In this document: positions 1 to 9,808 of the stretch, piece after piece | Layout of the letters: each line of letters starts with the position of its first letter | How positions within the stretch are numbered: the stretch's first letter is position 1 | NCBI GenBank assembly: GCA_049487715.1 | Contig: CP150558.1 | Location: forward strand, 434,001 to 498,000 | Source: Pycnococcus provasolii | Lineage: Eukaryota > Chlorophyta > Pseudoscourfieldiophyceae > Pseudoscourfieldiales | Length of the DNA stretch: 64,000 bases | Direction: 5' to 3' | Position numbers and translations under genes: made by a program | The notes under the pieces: generated by a model | Told to the model about the DNA's origin: nothing | Database searches by the model: none | Seen by the model: only the letters and a program-made list of their open reading frames with translations

Positions 1-47
1 GAACACTCGAGCTCGGGTCAGAGTACATCAAGGAAGGAAGACACGGC

Positions 48-2417
48 ATGAAATACGACGACAACCTCATGAAGTCCGTGGGACTGACTCCACCTGACGA
101 CGCCGCTTCGCACCCTGACGACGTACACGACGAACCGACACTCAACCAAATCAACGTATCCGTCGCAACGCTCGTCTGCCAACTCGCAACCACGAAGGGT
201 GTGAAAACACCCGCGGACAAACCAAGTGCCGACGCGCTGAACGCTCGGGCCACTCAAGTCGCAAACTTGCTCACGAATAAACTTGACGCCGTCGCGAAGA
301 GACGCGCTCAAGAACAAAATAGCGACATCGACCTCATGCCTCACTTCAAAGACCTCACGCGATTCATCACGAGTGCCGAAAACACCGCTCAGCAGGCTGA
401 CGCGAAAGGATACAAGGGTGCAAAGCTGCTGAAAGAACTCGACGGCGCCGTCAATCACCTTGAAGCATGCCTGAGACGCCTCGAGGAAGTTGGCGTGCTC
501 ATGAACCGCGCCACGCGCTCGCCGTCGCTGTCGCCGCAACTTAGGCGTGGGAAGACGATGCCGTCGCCGTCGCCGAGAACTTCGTCTGCCTCGTCGACGC
601 CGGGAACATCAACGGAGAAACCTAAGAAGAAAGGAGGACTTCGTCGTCGTCCGTCGGACGGGAACACGTCGAGCGGGACGGAGGATGACGTGATGGATCC
701 GCCTGCACGACGTCGCATGAACTTAGGCAAAAATGACGTAAGCCCTGGCAGTGCCATGGAAGTCAATGAGCTGGATGATGACGACCTTGAGGAGATGCTT
801 CGTTCCAACAGGCCGACTAAGCGAACTTCGCCAACATCTCAGCAGCAGCAACAGCAGCAGCAGAATCAGCAGCAGCCGAGTGCGCTTAATCCCACACGCG
901 CGACGATGGAGGACAGCAGCAGCGAGGAGGAGGAGGAGGATGAAACAAAAAGGAGATCGGACGAAAGAAGAAACTCGCCAACGACTTCTTCTATTGGCCA
1001 CCCACCACAATCTTCTGATTCCGACGCAGCAGCGGCAGCAGGTGGCGAACGGTTCGGGCGACGTCCCATGATGAGCGCAACAGATCTCGTGAAGCAGGCG
1101 CGACGTGACCTGCAGGGTGGTCCAGGGGGCGGTGGCAAGCCGCCAAAGGCGAGAGCTGGAATGTCGCCACGCGGTAACTCGCCACGTGCCAAGCAGCAGC
1201 AGCAGCAGCCGCAGCCACATCCGCAGACGCCACCGCCTCCACATCAAGAACCGGACGTTGAGGAAGTTGCCAAGATGCTTGAACTCGAAAACCGCCTCGA
1301 CGAAAGCCTGAGCTGGTATCTGCGCGCCTTTAATGGCGGTGCCCAGACAGCTTGCGCAGATGTTGGGCGGGTGCTGGAGTCGCTCGGGAAACCGGAGGAG
1401 GCGCGCGCTTGGTATCAGAAGGGCATCAATCTAGGCGCTGTAGGTGGTGCGCGGCGATGCCACAACGCACTTGGCGTCTCGCTGCTTGCACAAGCTCGCT
1501 CGCTTGAGAGCTTGCTCTCGCCGGAGGAGGCAGAACAGCACCACTCTGGTGGTGGCAACTTGAGTGTCGCCGACGCCAAGGCAAACATTGAGAGGCAGGC
1601 TCGATTTCACTTCGAGCAGGCGACGCGGTCGGCGACGTGGGGCTCGAGTGACGGCAGTGGCAATGACACCGAGCCGTGTGCGGCGGCGTGGAACAACCTT
1701 GGCTACCTTTACGAGGAAGGCTTGGCTGGTTTTGGCACCGGCACGAATAAGAAGGAAGAGGAAGACGAGGCTGCCAAGCAGCAGCGTCTTGCAACGGCTG
1801 AGCAGATGTACAATCGCGCCGCCGATCTCAATCATTTCTCAGGCTGCCTCAATTCAGCTTTCTGTGCACTGTCACGTGGCGACGCCACCAACGCGGTAGG
1901 GTACTATCGCCGTGCAAAAACGCTGCAAAGATCCGGAGCTGTCACACAAGACCAGAATGCCAAGCGATACCTAGAGGTGCTTGACACGATCTTCGACGGT
2001 GGCGTCGGTGGCGATCACCTGAGAGACGAGGAAGACGACGACGAACGGTGGGCAGCCGCTTTGGAATTTGCCGGTGGCATGGGAGATGCACGCTCCCTTT
2101 ACATTCTTGCGGAGAAGCTCCTGGATCCCGCCTCCGAGGGCATGCACGATGACGAGGAAATTTCCTCGCTTTCTACACCCGCCAGGCGAGTTGCGCATGC
2201 AGTCAGGCTTCTGCACGAGAGCGCTCGGCTTGGCGACGCAAACGCGGTATATCGCCTTGGCGTTCTTGCGGAGACGGGCATGCATGGTATGATGCGTGAC
2301 CACCATGCTGCGCTCGAATGCTATCGTCGCGCTGCGCTCGCAGGACATCCTGAGGCTATGTCTGCGATGACACGGCTGGGTGAAGAGTGCCTCAGCAGCC
2401 TTGCGTTTGGAGGTTAA
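48..2417 (+). CDS. Sel1/TPR-repeat protein, possibly 5'-truncated by window
   Basis: Frame of 789 codons from the ATG at 48. The same frame is open without a stop back to base 3, so the true start may lie outside the window. Residues 1-160 are helical and polar; about 170-410 are low-complexity and disordered (Ser/Pro, a polyQ run from CAG codons near 840-880, an acidic run near 920, another polyQ near 1195). From about residue 405 to the end there are Sel1/TPR-like helical hairpins of the type ALxxYxRAAxxGxxxAMxxL; the last, near 2305-2385, is the clearest. Sel1-like repeats act as adaptor scaffolds, for example in ER-associated degradation or signalling complexes, but nothing here identifies the partner. 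The next gene converges, with 74 bp between stops. The fold assignment of the C-terminal half is fairly safe; the cellular role is unknown. Confidence 0.75.
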   Translation: MKYDDNLMKSVGLTPPDDAASHPDDVHDEPTLNQINVSVATLVCQLATTKGVKTPADKPSADALNARATQVANLLTNKLDAVAKRRAQEQNSDIDLMPHFKDLTRFITSAENTAQQADAKGYKGAKLLKELDGAVNHLEACLRRLEEVGVLMNRATRSPSLSPQLRRGKTMPSPSPRTSSASSTPGTSTEKPKKKGGLRRRPSDGNTSSGTEDDVMDPPARRRMNLGKNDVSPGSAMEVNELDDDDLEEMLRSNRPTKRTSPTSQQQQQQQQNQQQPSALNPTRATMEDSSSEEEEEDETKRRSDERRNSPTTSSIGHPPQSSDSDAAAAAGGERFGRRPMMSATDLVKQARRDLQGGPGGGGKPPKARAGMSPRGNSPRAKQQQQQPQPHPQTPPPPHQEPDVEEVAKMLELENRLDESLSWYLRAFNGGAQTACADVGRVLESLGKPEEARAWYQKGINLGAVGGARRCHNALGVSLLAQARSLESLLSPEEAEQHHSGGGNLSVADAKANIERQARFHFEQATRSATWGSSDGSGNDTEPCAAAWNNLGYLYEEGLAGFGTGTNKKEEEDEAAKQQRLATAEQMYNRAADLNHFSGCLNSAFCALSRGDATNAVGYYRRAKTLQRSGAVTQDQNAKRYLEVLDTIFDGGVGGDHLRDEEDDDERWAAALEFAGGMGDARSLYILAEKLLDPASEGMHDDEEISSLSTPARRVAHAVRLLHESARLGDANAVYRLGVLAETGMHGMMRDHHAALECYRRAALAGHPEAMSAMTRLGEECLSSLAFGG

Positions 2418-2434
2418 AATTACTGAATGAATGT

Positions 2435-2439
2435 TGTAA
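2435..2439 (+). terminator. UGUAA poly(A) signal of the Sel1 gene
   Basis: TGTAA lies 18 bp after the stop at 2417. UGUAA is the usual near-upstream polyadenylation element of chlorophyte algae. The same motif follows other genes here (7071, 9504, 11598, 14576, 23316), which supports both the gene ends and a green-algal origin. Confidence 0.5.
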
Positions 2440-2491
2440 TGTTTTCTTTACTGTTTCGATACAATCATTAAAAAATAACAGTGTGGTTAAG

Positions 2492-4774
2492 TTAAAACAG
2501 GTCCTCCACGGTGACCGTTCGTTTGTCCCACTTGGTGTGGAATGATCGGTCTAGAGCCTCCCTCTTTGCCTTTTTTGCATTTTCCTTCTTTGTTGCCAGT
2601 CGCATGTTGTTCAGAAAGATTTTCTCCTTCTTATTTTCGCGGAACTCAGCATTGCGCAATTCCTTTTCTTTCTCAACCGACCATCCAGGAAATGGCGGTG
2701 ATTGTGGCGGGTTAGGTGGTGGTGAAGGTGGTCCTAATGCCGCGTACAGTTCGGCACGTTCGGCGCCACTCACGGTAGACCCGCTGTCGTCCACAGCCTC
2801 CTTCCACGTCTCGTCCAGTCGTTTCTCCTTCTCGAGAACTTCGTTAGCATCATTCATTCGCTTGTCGTACGCGGCAGCCACACCCGGCTTAGCTTCGCGG
2901 CGGCGATGCCACTTCTCATGATTCTTCTCGGCGCGACGTACATTATTAACCAGGTTGAAGCGAATCGGAGGTATCGGAGGCGCGGGCGGAATCAGCTCTT
3001 TCGGATGGTGTACGAGTACAACCTCCTGCGCAGACATGTTCGGTGCAGCTGGTGGGAACCAGTATGTGTGCCTCTCGTCGGGTGGAGGATTCCTCGGCAT
3101 AGATGGCGTGGGAGGTATGTATGGCGTGTTTGGTATATGAGGGACATCGACGTTGATCCAATCCGGCGGCGGCGGAGGCGGCGGCGGCACGGCAAGACCT
3201 GGCGGTGGTGGCGGCGGTGGCCTTGGAGGGTGCACATTGACGGGCAGCGGACCCGCCAGCGCGAGATCTGCGACGTACCTTGCATGTCTCGACGCGTTGA
3301 CGATCGCCTCGACGTCGCCGCGCAGTCTGCCAGCGGTGCGCGTGGCATGCTCGTGCGGCGGCGACGGCGGCGGCGATTCGAAGTCATAGCTGGATGGCCT
3401 TGGCGGATTTGGCGAGTACGGTGGCATCGGTGGCCACGGCACGTCGGGCACCATGTCCACTGATAGTGGCGGCGGAGATGGCGGAGTCGGTGGAAGTGGG
3501 CTGGACGGCGGGAATGGCGGAGGCGGCCACGGCATGCGTATTGTGTCGGCGGGTGGTATTGGTGGCAAGGGTGGTGGTGCTGGCGGCGGCATCGGCGGCG
3601 TGGTGATGTTTCGTGTGATATTCCAGAACTTGTGCAGGTGCACTCGTTGAGGCATGGGAGGTGGTGGCGGAGGTGGCGACATCGGCGCGGGTGGTGGCTC
3701 AGTTGGTGGCTCCATGGGCGGCAGGTTTGGAGCCTGCAGTGGCGCCTGAGGTCTATGCGGTCTTGGTGGAGGCGGCGGAGGTGGCGACGGCGGCGGCGAC
3801 GGCGGCAGTGGCGAAGAGGGGAGCGGTGGTGGCGAGGGAGGCGGCGGCGGTATTGGTGGAGGCGACGGCGGTGGTGAAGGTGGCGAGTACAAAGGCCGTT
3901 CGTCGAGGTTCAGCACCGTAGGCTCGACGTCAGCGTGAAAGCCGTCGTGTATGACGACGGTGCGATTGCTTCGTGTGCGATTTCCGTTCTTGTCAATCCC
4001 CAGCGCCACATTCATACGTTGCTGAAACTCTTCGAACGACGAGTTGGTTTGGTTCGCGTGAGTGAATCGCATCTCTTGCATTTTCAGAGGAGGTTCCGTG
4101 GTGAACATGTGCACGAAAGAGTCGCGAAGGTTTTTTCTGGACCGTCTCGTTGACGCCATGTTCGTCTGAAACGACGTCGACGCGTCTTCCTTGATTTTGT
4201 CGACGTCGTCTGGCGAACGCTCGAGCAGAGGTTTCATCGTCATAATCCCTGAGGTGAGGTTTTCTGAAGTTGACGAAGTTGTACCACCAAGATATGCGTT
4301 TTCTTGCACAACTTGCAGGGGAATGGGAAGACCACCAGCACCAGCAGCAGCAGCAGCAGCAGGTATATCATCCTCCCTGCTACTTTTCTGGCTGCTGATT
4401 CCTCGAAGGTCTTCTTCGCTAGCAGTTGCCACCACCTCACCACCACCACCACCAGCAGCAGCAGCAGCAGGAGTCGTCGAAGCTGTCATCCCAAACGCCT
4501 GAGGATCTTCAGGCGTTGATGACGAAGAGGAGAACACCCCTGAGACACTTGTCACACTTGAAGATCTTGTTTTCGTACCACTAGAGGTAGAGGTAGAGGT
4601 ACCAACTTTTAGAGACATGGACGAGACGATGGAGACCTCCGTGATATCAACCCAAAGAGCGCATGATATCAAAACACACAACATTATCACGAGTACGCCA
4701 TATGATGATGATAATCCACTGCAAGATGATCCTGGTGACGGACATGAAGAAAAAAACAATCGCATTCCCGGCAT
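2492..4774 (-). CDS. Proline-rich single-pass membrane/cell-wall-type protein
   Basis: 760 codons from the ATG at 4774. The frame extends to 5020 only through a GTG and a translated microsatellite (His/Thr-rich), so the upstream part is rejected. Residues about 18-40 form one strongly hydrophobic helix (YGVLVIMLCVLISCALW), a signal anchor or uncleaved signal. Next come Ser/Thr/Ala-rich disordered sequence, then long PPSPPPSPPPxPP blocks (DNA about 3170-3890), the hydroxyproline-rich pattern of green-algal wall and pherophorin-like proteins. The last 130 residues are charged and Lys/Arg/Glu-rich (DNA 2500-2960), predicted helical. No catalytic domain is visible. It converges on the Sel1 gene and diverges from the DHBP synthase gene. 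Likely exported or displayed at the surface; function unknown. Confidence 0.65.
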   Translation of the reverse strand: MPGMRLFFSSCPSPGSSCSGLSSSYGVLVIMLCVLISCALWVDITEVSIVSSMSLKVGTSTSTSSGTKTRSSSVTSVSGVFSSSSSTPEDPQAFGMTASTTPAAAAAGGGGGEVVATASEEDLRGISSQKSSREDDIPAAAAAAGAGGLPIPLQVVQENAYLGGTTSSTSENLTSGIMTMKPLLERSPDDVDKIKEDASTSFQTNMASTRRSRKNLRDSFVHMFTTEPPLKMQEMRFTHANQTNSSFEEFQQRMNVALGIDKNGNRTRSNRTVVIHDGFHADVEPTVLNLDERPLYSPPSPPPSPPPIPPPPPSPPPLPSSPLPPSPPPSPPPPPPPRPHRPQAPLQAPNLPPMEPPTEPPPAPMSPPPPPPPMPQRVHLHKFWNITRNITTPPMPPPAPPPLPPIPPADTIRMPWPPPPFPPSSPLPPTPPSPPPLSVDMVPDVPWPPMPPYSPNPPRPSSYDFESPPPSPPHEHATRTAGRLRGDVEAIVNASRHARYVADLALAGPLPVNVHPPRPPPPPPPGLAVPPPPPPPPDWINVDVPHIPNTPYIPPTPSMPRNPPPDERHTYWFPPAAPNMSAQEVVLVHHPKELIPPAPPIPPIRFNLVNNVRRAEKNHEKWHRRREAKPGVAAAYDKRMNDANEVLEKEKRLDETWKEAVDDSGSTVSGAERAELYAALGPPSPPPNPPQSPPFPGWSVEKEKELRNAEFRENKKEKIFLNNMRLATKKENAKKAKREALDRSFHTKWDKRTVTVEDLF

Positions 4775-4852
4775 GTGGGGGAACGAATGAATGAAGTTTT
4801 TTTTTTCGGAAATCAAAATCCAACTACCGGGTAGGAGGAGATGGCTTTCGCT

Positions 4853-4982
4853 CGTGCTCGTGTGCTCGTGTGCTTGTGTGCTCGTGTGCTCGTGTGCTTG
4901 TGTGCTTGTGTGCTCGTGTGCTCGTGTGCTTGTGTGTGCTTGTGTGCTCGTGTGCTTGTGTGCTCCTGTGTGTGTGTGTGTG
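4853..4982. repeat. Microsatellite of GTGCTCGT / GTGCTTGT units
   Basis: Tandem variants of a 10-base GTGTGCTCGT/GTGTGCTTGT unit ending in a short GT run. It creates spurious Cys/Val-rich frames on one strand and His/Thr-rich frames on the other. It sits upstream of the proline-rich protein start and is treated as non-coding. Confidence 0.8.
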
Positions 4983-5851
4983 CTCGAAGAAAACGAACAC
5001 CCGACAGCCCGAGGAAACACCCGAGGAGAAGGCCTCTTCAGAGTCCAGACGCGGAAAGCTGTTTCTTGAGAGAAAGCTACTTAGAAGAAACCACCTTAAA
5101 GGCCGGCTGTGTCTCGGAACTTCTTCAGGAGCGTGTTCTCATTCGGGCACGTGAGCTCTCTCATTCTTGGCCGGTCAGTTACCCTTGGCAAGCCCTTGGT
5201 AAAGTTTATTAATTCTTGCCCACCTCAAAACAATCCCCTCAGCGTCTTACAACAACGGCCAAGGACACCGGCCAACTACCTTAGGCCGCTCAAGGTGGCC
5301 ACTCATTGGCCGGTAAGAACTAGTTATGTATTCCTGACCACCTCTATCACCGTCTTTTTAAACTACATACATAGGGTGGTACACCGGCCGCGAGGCGCGA
5401 GCTTGCGAGGGCTTGCTCCACCGCCTTGCTTTTGAGCCTCGTCTCTTGCGCCTTCCAGCCTGAATTCAGTTCCAGCCAAGAGAGTTTACAGAGGTACCAG
5501 TTTGCTAACGTTAGGGTTAGGGTTACCTGAACATTAGTTAGGGTTCCGTCCACCCTTCAGGGTTTTGTTGGTCCGTCTCACTGAACTGAATTTGGCGAGG
5601 ACGCGAGGGAGGCTCATCGATTCAGATCTTTTTGCCCCCCTTTTTTTCCCACCTTGTGCCAGAGTCCTTGTGCCCAGCATCTGACTCGGATTCCTGCCCC
5701 CCCCCTTGAACCTTTCCCTGCCGCCGGCGCCCTCCTTTTCTTTTTTCGCTTGTCTTCGCTTCGCTTGTCAGACTAATTCTGTGTCCGACTTGACTGTCGT
5801 CGTTTTTGTACAGTTGTAGCACTTGTCGATCTTCATTTCGGTCTTCTTCGC
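4983..5851. other. Intergenic, divergent promoter region with short repeats
   Basis: No supportable gene. It holds several copies of TGGCCGGT-type words (5168-5310), a short telomere-like run (5511-5525), C-rich tracts (5634-5706) and a pyrimidine-rich stretch before the DHBP synthase start. It should contain the promoters of the two divergent genes; no core element can be assigned. Confidence 0.5.
5511..5525 (+). repeat. Short interstitial telomere-like repeat (TTAGGG)
   Basis: TTAGGGTTAGGGTTA, with another GTTAGGGTT at about 5537-5545. Similar runs occur at 32992-33039 and in TTTAGGG form at 50624-50645. In plants short telo-box motifs occur in promoters, so this may be regulatory rather than a chromosome-end relic. 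Confidence 0.55.
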
Positions 5852-6907
5852 ATGATGTTCACGAGTACGCCAGCAGCCTCTTCTTGTGTTTCTTCTGGAC
5901 ATGTTTCTTCTTTCAGAGGCTCAGTCTTTCAGAGTCGTTTGAGAAGGCAACGCTGTTCTGGTGTTGCTTTGAGGAGATCTTTAAGCAATACGAATCATGG
6001 TAGCAGCAGCAGCTTCTCGGGGAGGACTTCTCACGTCACGCGTGTTGCAGGATCGCACTCGTCATCGTGGAAAAATGTACACTCAGCGACCATCTCATCA
6101 TCACAGTCGTCGTCACAGATCCAAGAGGAGGACAGCTCCAAGGCACAGGCAACAGAGCAGACGACGACGACTCACAACAACGCGATCGTCGACAAGGCCA
6201 TCGAGGATATACGCGCGGGGAAGCTTGTCGCCATCTTAGACGCCGTCGACCGAGAGGGCGAAACGGACTTGGTCATCGCCGCGGAACACCTGACGCCAAA
6301 GGCGCTGCGCCTACTTCGAACGAGCGCCGGGGGAGAGCTGTACATGCCTGTGGGACACGAGGTAACGTCGGCGTTCAACCTGCCTCGCGCGGGTGCGGCA
6401 CTCGCAGCGTCGCGCACGATACCTCAGGCTATGGCAAAGAGCGTCGGGGACATGTGCCAAGGCTCGTGCTCCGTGGGTATCAGCCTCGACCACAGGTCCA
6501 CCAAAACAGGCGCCCCGGACGACGAGCGGTCGTTCACGTGCCGGCGTCTTGCGGCGCTGTATGAAGAGGTGGTCGACGAAGGCCTGTCGCCTGCTGAGGC
6601 GGCTGAGAGACTCAGCGACGAGTACCACGTTCCAGGACACATCTTCCTCTGCCACGAGGATCCTAACGGCCTGAATGTGCGTCGAGGTCACTCGGAGCTC
6701 GGCCCGTACTTGGTACGTGCCGCGGGGCTTACGCCTGTTGCCGTGGCTTGCGTGATGCTCAACAATGCACCAGACAGCGACGACTACGGCGCGTTGCGTC
6801 CTGAGCTTGCGCGACTGTGGTGCGAGGATCACGGCGTGGTGTTTTTGGAGGGTGCGGACTTGGTGCAGCACCACGCCACCAACGTTGAACTCAACAAGTC
6901 GCGTTGA
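5852..6907 (+). CDS. ribB: 3,4-dihydroxy-2-butanone-4-phosphate synthase, archaeal-like, plastid-targeted
   Basis: 351 codons from the ATG at 5852. The enzyme converts ribulose 5-phosphate to 3,4-dihydroxy-2-butanone 4-phosphate plus formate, the four-carbon precursor of riboflavin. The first ~105 residues are Ser/Arg/Thr-rich with few acids, as in a chloroplast transit peptide. The catalytic domain follows: acidic loop DREGETD (residues 133-139, metal/substrate binding), AGGELYMPVG, a DHRSTKTGAPDDERS substrate loop, and RRGHSELG with H280, the conserved base. Known plant enzymes are usually fused to GTP cyclohydrolase II; this protein stops after the synthase domain. Its loop spacing and C-terminal GDDG-like region (PDSDDYGAL) look closer to stand-alone archaeal RibB than to bacterial/plant RibA fusions; that is judged from memory. 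UGUAA follows at 7071. Confidence 0.88.
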   Translation: MMFTSTPAASSCVSSGHVSSFRGSVFQSRLRRQRCSGVALRRSLSNTNHGSSSSFSGRTSHVTRVAGSHSSSWKNVHSATISSSQSSSQIQEEDSSKAQATEQTTTTHNNAIVDKAIEDIRAGKLVAILDAVDREGETDLVIAAEHLTPKALRLLRTSAGGELYMPVGHEVTSAFNLPRAGAALAASRTIPQAMAKSVGDMCQGSCSVGISLDHRSTKTGAPDDERSFTCRRLAALYEEVVDEGLSPAEAAERLSDEYHVPGHIFLCHEDPNGLNVRRGHSELGPYLVRAAGLTPVAVACVMLNNAPDSDDYGALRPELARLWCEDHGVVFLEGADLVQHHATNVELNKSR

Positions 6908-7518
6908 GTGAGATGAGAGACCTGAGATCCTCGCGAACAGAGCGCAGTGCCATGCCCTGCGCTGCGCAGTCCACAGACTGACTTCAGTTGTTAGGTCTCA
7001 CTCACTCACGCATGCAAGAGAAATAAAATGAACTAGACTAGTAGTAGACTACTATGACTTCAATGTATGTTGTAATAAGTTAGGGTAAAGTTCACAAAAC
7101 GTTATGGTAAATACATAGAAGTTACTTTAACACCGCACACACTTATTTATTTAGATAGATGACAGAGCTCTACCTTTAGAGAGAGACGCATATGTATGTA
7201 GAGAGACATAGAGAGACACAGCGACATGTATGTATTTGTCGTCAACTCGTCAACCCCTGTCGTACGGGTAGTGTCGTAGCAAAGAACCCACTACGGAGGA
7301 AGGTGCCGTAAGTACCAGCGCCTTGAACCCCGAACCACCTCCCTTCGCTCCTAACCTTCAACAAAGAGCGGGTTGGTGCTATGGTGGATCCCCTTGCTCC
7401 CCCTACGATACTACGATTTCTCTCCCCCCCCCAGGCCCCTCCGGTTTGGTTTGGTGGTTCTGCTCTCCCGCCATTCCATTCCCACTCCATTCCCATTCTC
7501 CCCCTGGCTTTTTTAATA
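6908..7518. other. 3' UTR of ribB plus SSRP1 promoter region
   Basis: AT-rich stretch with UGUAA at 7071-7075, a small TAGTAGACTACTA hairpin near 7041-7053 and AGAGAGACA repeats near 7181-7225. C-rich tracts lie upstream of the SSRP1 start. No gene supported. Confidence 0.5.
7071..7075 (+). terminator. UGUAA poly(A) signal of ribB
   Basis: TGTAA lies about 165 bp after the ribB stop, within an AT-rich 3' flank. Confidence 0.4.
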
Positions 7519-9493
7519 ATGTCTGCGCTCACGTACTCGCCCGTCTTCCTCGCTGGATCGAATGCGAAGGTATGTGCGTCTCGTTTTGGGTTTTTGATTG
7601 GGTTTGCGTTTGGTGTTGGTGTTGGTGTTTGTGGTGATGGTTGTTTGTGGTGATGGTTGTTTGTGGTGACGGTTTGTGGGCTGGTGATGTGGGTGTTGTG
7701 GGTGATGTGTTGTTTGGTTTTGATTTTGGGTTTTGATCATTCAGACATTTGATGGATTTTGAGTTGGTTTCTTTTTGTTTTTGATTGCTTGCGGCAGGCA
7801 TCACAGCGCCTTTCTTTCATCACTTTCATCACGCGTTTTATCATTTCTCATTTTTCATGTGCCAATCATCCTTTAACATCATCCACACAAACAAACAAAT
7901 CTACAGGCGGCTGGCGAGCTGCTCATCGACCCGTCGAGGGGGTTCGTCTTCCGACGGACGACGGACGCGTCGACGTCGAAACCCGTCGAAATACCTGTGA
8001 GCGACGTGCTCGGAATGACGTGGAGAGCGACGCCCAGAGGGGGACAGCTCTCCGTACAAACCAAGGATAACGTCGCGAACGCGTCGTTCCTAGCCCTGCC
8101 CGCCGAGACGCCCGAACTCGTCAAGAAGATCCTGCCAACCGCGGCGTTCGAGAACCAGGCCGTATCACTACAAGGACGAAACTGGGGTGAGGCGAGGGTT
8201 ACCGACGAGGGAACGCTCACGTTCGGCGTTGACGCCAAGGCGCCGATCTTCGAGGTGCCGCTGTCCAACCTCGCACTCGCGAAGCAGGGCGGGAAGCACG
8301 ACGTCGTCGCGGAGTTTGCTGTCGACGACACGAACACCGACAAAGATCAGCTCGTCGAAATCAGCTTCTACGTGCCGCCCACGTCAACCATGTGGGACGC
8401 GGGAGCGGCTGACGCCGAAGGTGACGAAGCCCTCCCGTCCGGACAGCTGCTGTCGTCCCTGAACGAGACCGCTAAGGCGATGGGCGCGGGACTCAGCGGC
8501 GCCAACGACGGAGACGTGCCCGTCGCGTCGTTCGAGGACGTCAACGTGCTCTCGCCTCGCGGACGATTCCGCATCGACCTTTACATGAACCATCTCAAAC
8601 TCATCTCGGCATCCGGCGAATTCAAGGTGCAGTACAAGCATCTCGTGCGCATGTTCGTGCTGCCGAAGAGCAACGCACCTCAGACCCTCGTCGCAATCTC
8701 GCTCGACTCGCCGATCCGCAAGGGGCAGACGTTCTACCAGCACGTTCTCGTCAACTTTCCGAACGACGAGCAGGTGGATCTAGAGATGGCGATGGCGGAC
8801 GACGTGCTTCAGGGACTTGCGGCGAAGGGAAACAAGATTGAGCGCAGCCTTTCGGGGGACATCATGGAGGTATTCTGCAAGGCACTGCGCGGCGTGTCTG
8901 GATGCAAGCTCACGCGGCCTGGGTCTTTCAAAAGTGCACGCGACCAGGGAAGCTGCGTACGATGCAGCTACCGCGCGGACGAGGGGTACCTGTTCCCGCT
9001 CGAGAGGGCTTTCTTCTACGTGCAGAAGCCTCCCATCTTGATCTCGTTCGACGACGTCGCTGGCGTGGAGTTTAAGCGCAGCGATGCGGTGGGATCGGGA
9101 ACGTTCGACCTGGAGGTGAGGCTGACGAACGACACCAGCTTCCAGTTCAGAAGCATCGCAAGGGCTGAATACAATAACTTCTTCGAGTTCGTCTCGGCGA
9201 AGGATATCACGATTGATAATCTCGCCGAGGTGAAGGCGACAGCTGGTGGAGGTGGTAGGGCGCGGACGACGAAGGGCGTGGCTCTGGATGAGGAGGACTT
9301 CGAGGACGACGACGATGACGACGACGACAGTGAGGAGGAGGACGAGGACTTCGACCTTGGCAAGGAGGCGAAGAAGATGAAGAAGCGGCAGCGCGAGGAG
9401 GAGGAGGAGGATGACGACGACGACGACGACGAGGAGGATGACGACGACGATGACGACGACGAGGATGAGGATGATGACGACGAGGATGATTGA
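7519..9493 (+). CDS. SSRP1: FACT complex subunit SSRP1/Pob3, HMG-less, one intron
   Basis: Exon 1 is 7519-7569 (ATG, 17 codons, MSALTYSPVFLAGSN-type start), intron 7570-7906, exon 2 7907-9493; the predicted protein is 545 residues. The two exons join in phase 0 and complete the SSRP1 N-terminal dimerisation (PH-like) domain: GELLIDPSRGFVFRR leads into VSDVLGMTWRATPRGGQL. Other landmarks are GQNWGE-like GRNWGEARV, FEVPLSNLA, ISFYVPP, and the middle double-PH domain (ANYNN-type ARAEYNNFFEF near 9160-9190). The protein ends in a ~75-residue Asp/Glu tail and then stops. There is no HMG box, unlike animal and land-plant SSRP1 and like yeast Pob3. With SPT16 it forms FACT, which handles H2A-H2B and H3-H4 during transcription and replication. 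UGUAA lies 11 bp after the stop. Confidence 0.93.
7570..7906 (+). other. Spliceosomal intron (GT-AG, 337 bp) in SSRP1
   Basis: Donor AAG|GTATGT at 7570 and acceptor CTACAG|GC ending at 7906. The first half is GT-rich (repeats of GGTTGTTTGTGGTGATG), the second half T- and A-rich with CTTTCATCAC-type branch-point candidates. Removal joins two frames that together match the SSRP1 N-terminus. It is the only intron in the window that can be placed with confidence. Confidence 0.88.
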
Positions 9494-9503
9494 TTGAATC
9501 CGT

Positions 9504-9508
9504 TGTAA
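9504..9508 (+). terminator. UGUAA poly(A) signal of SSRP1
   Basis: TGTAA 11 bp after the stop at 9493. Confidence 0.5.
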
Positions 9509-9620
9509 AGGAGGCGTTTTTCCTCATCACCTTGCACGTGCACAGTCACCTAACATTTGGTCGCATACGCGTGCACGTTTATCATGTGCATGACGCCAAC
9601 GAATGGACTGAATGGCGAAT

Positions 9621-9690
9621 GTGAATGGTGTGAATGGAAGACCGTTGGACGAAGTAATCTCCACAACTGACAATCTTTACTGAATGAGCG
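9621..9690 (+). repeat. Dispersed short repeat, copy A
   Basis: GAATGGTGTGAATGGA-AGACCGTTGGACGAAGT followed by TTACTGAATGAG. A close copy lies at 44873-44935 in the same orientation. Both copies lie between the stops of a convergent gene pair. The core near 9621-9656 differs from the second copy at about three positions. Confidence 0.7.
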
Positions 9691-9808
9691 CATTCTCAGA
9701 AATTTGCAACTATCACTCACTCACTCACTCACTCGGACGCGCTTTATTTGGCGGTGTCACAGCACTCTTCTAGCTAGCTTGTAGTAGTGCCTTCTTTTCA
9801 TGCACTAC

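Noticed and set aside
4775-5020. N-terminal extension of the proline-rich protein
   Set aside because: It begins with GTG and translates a microsatellite; the first ATG in frame is at 4774 and gives a normal signal anchor.
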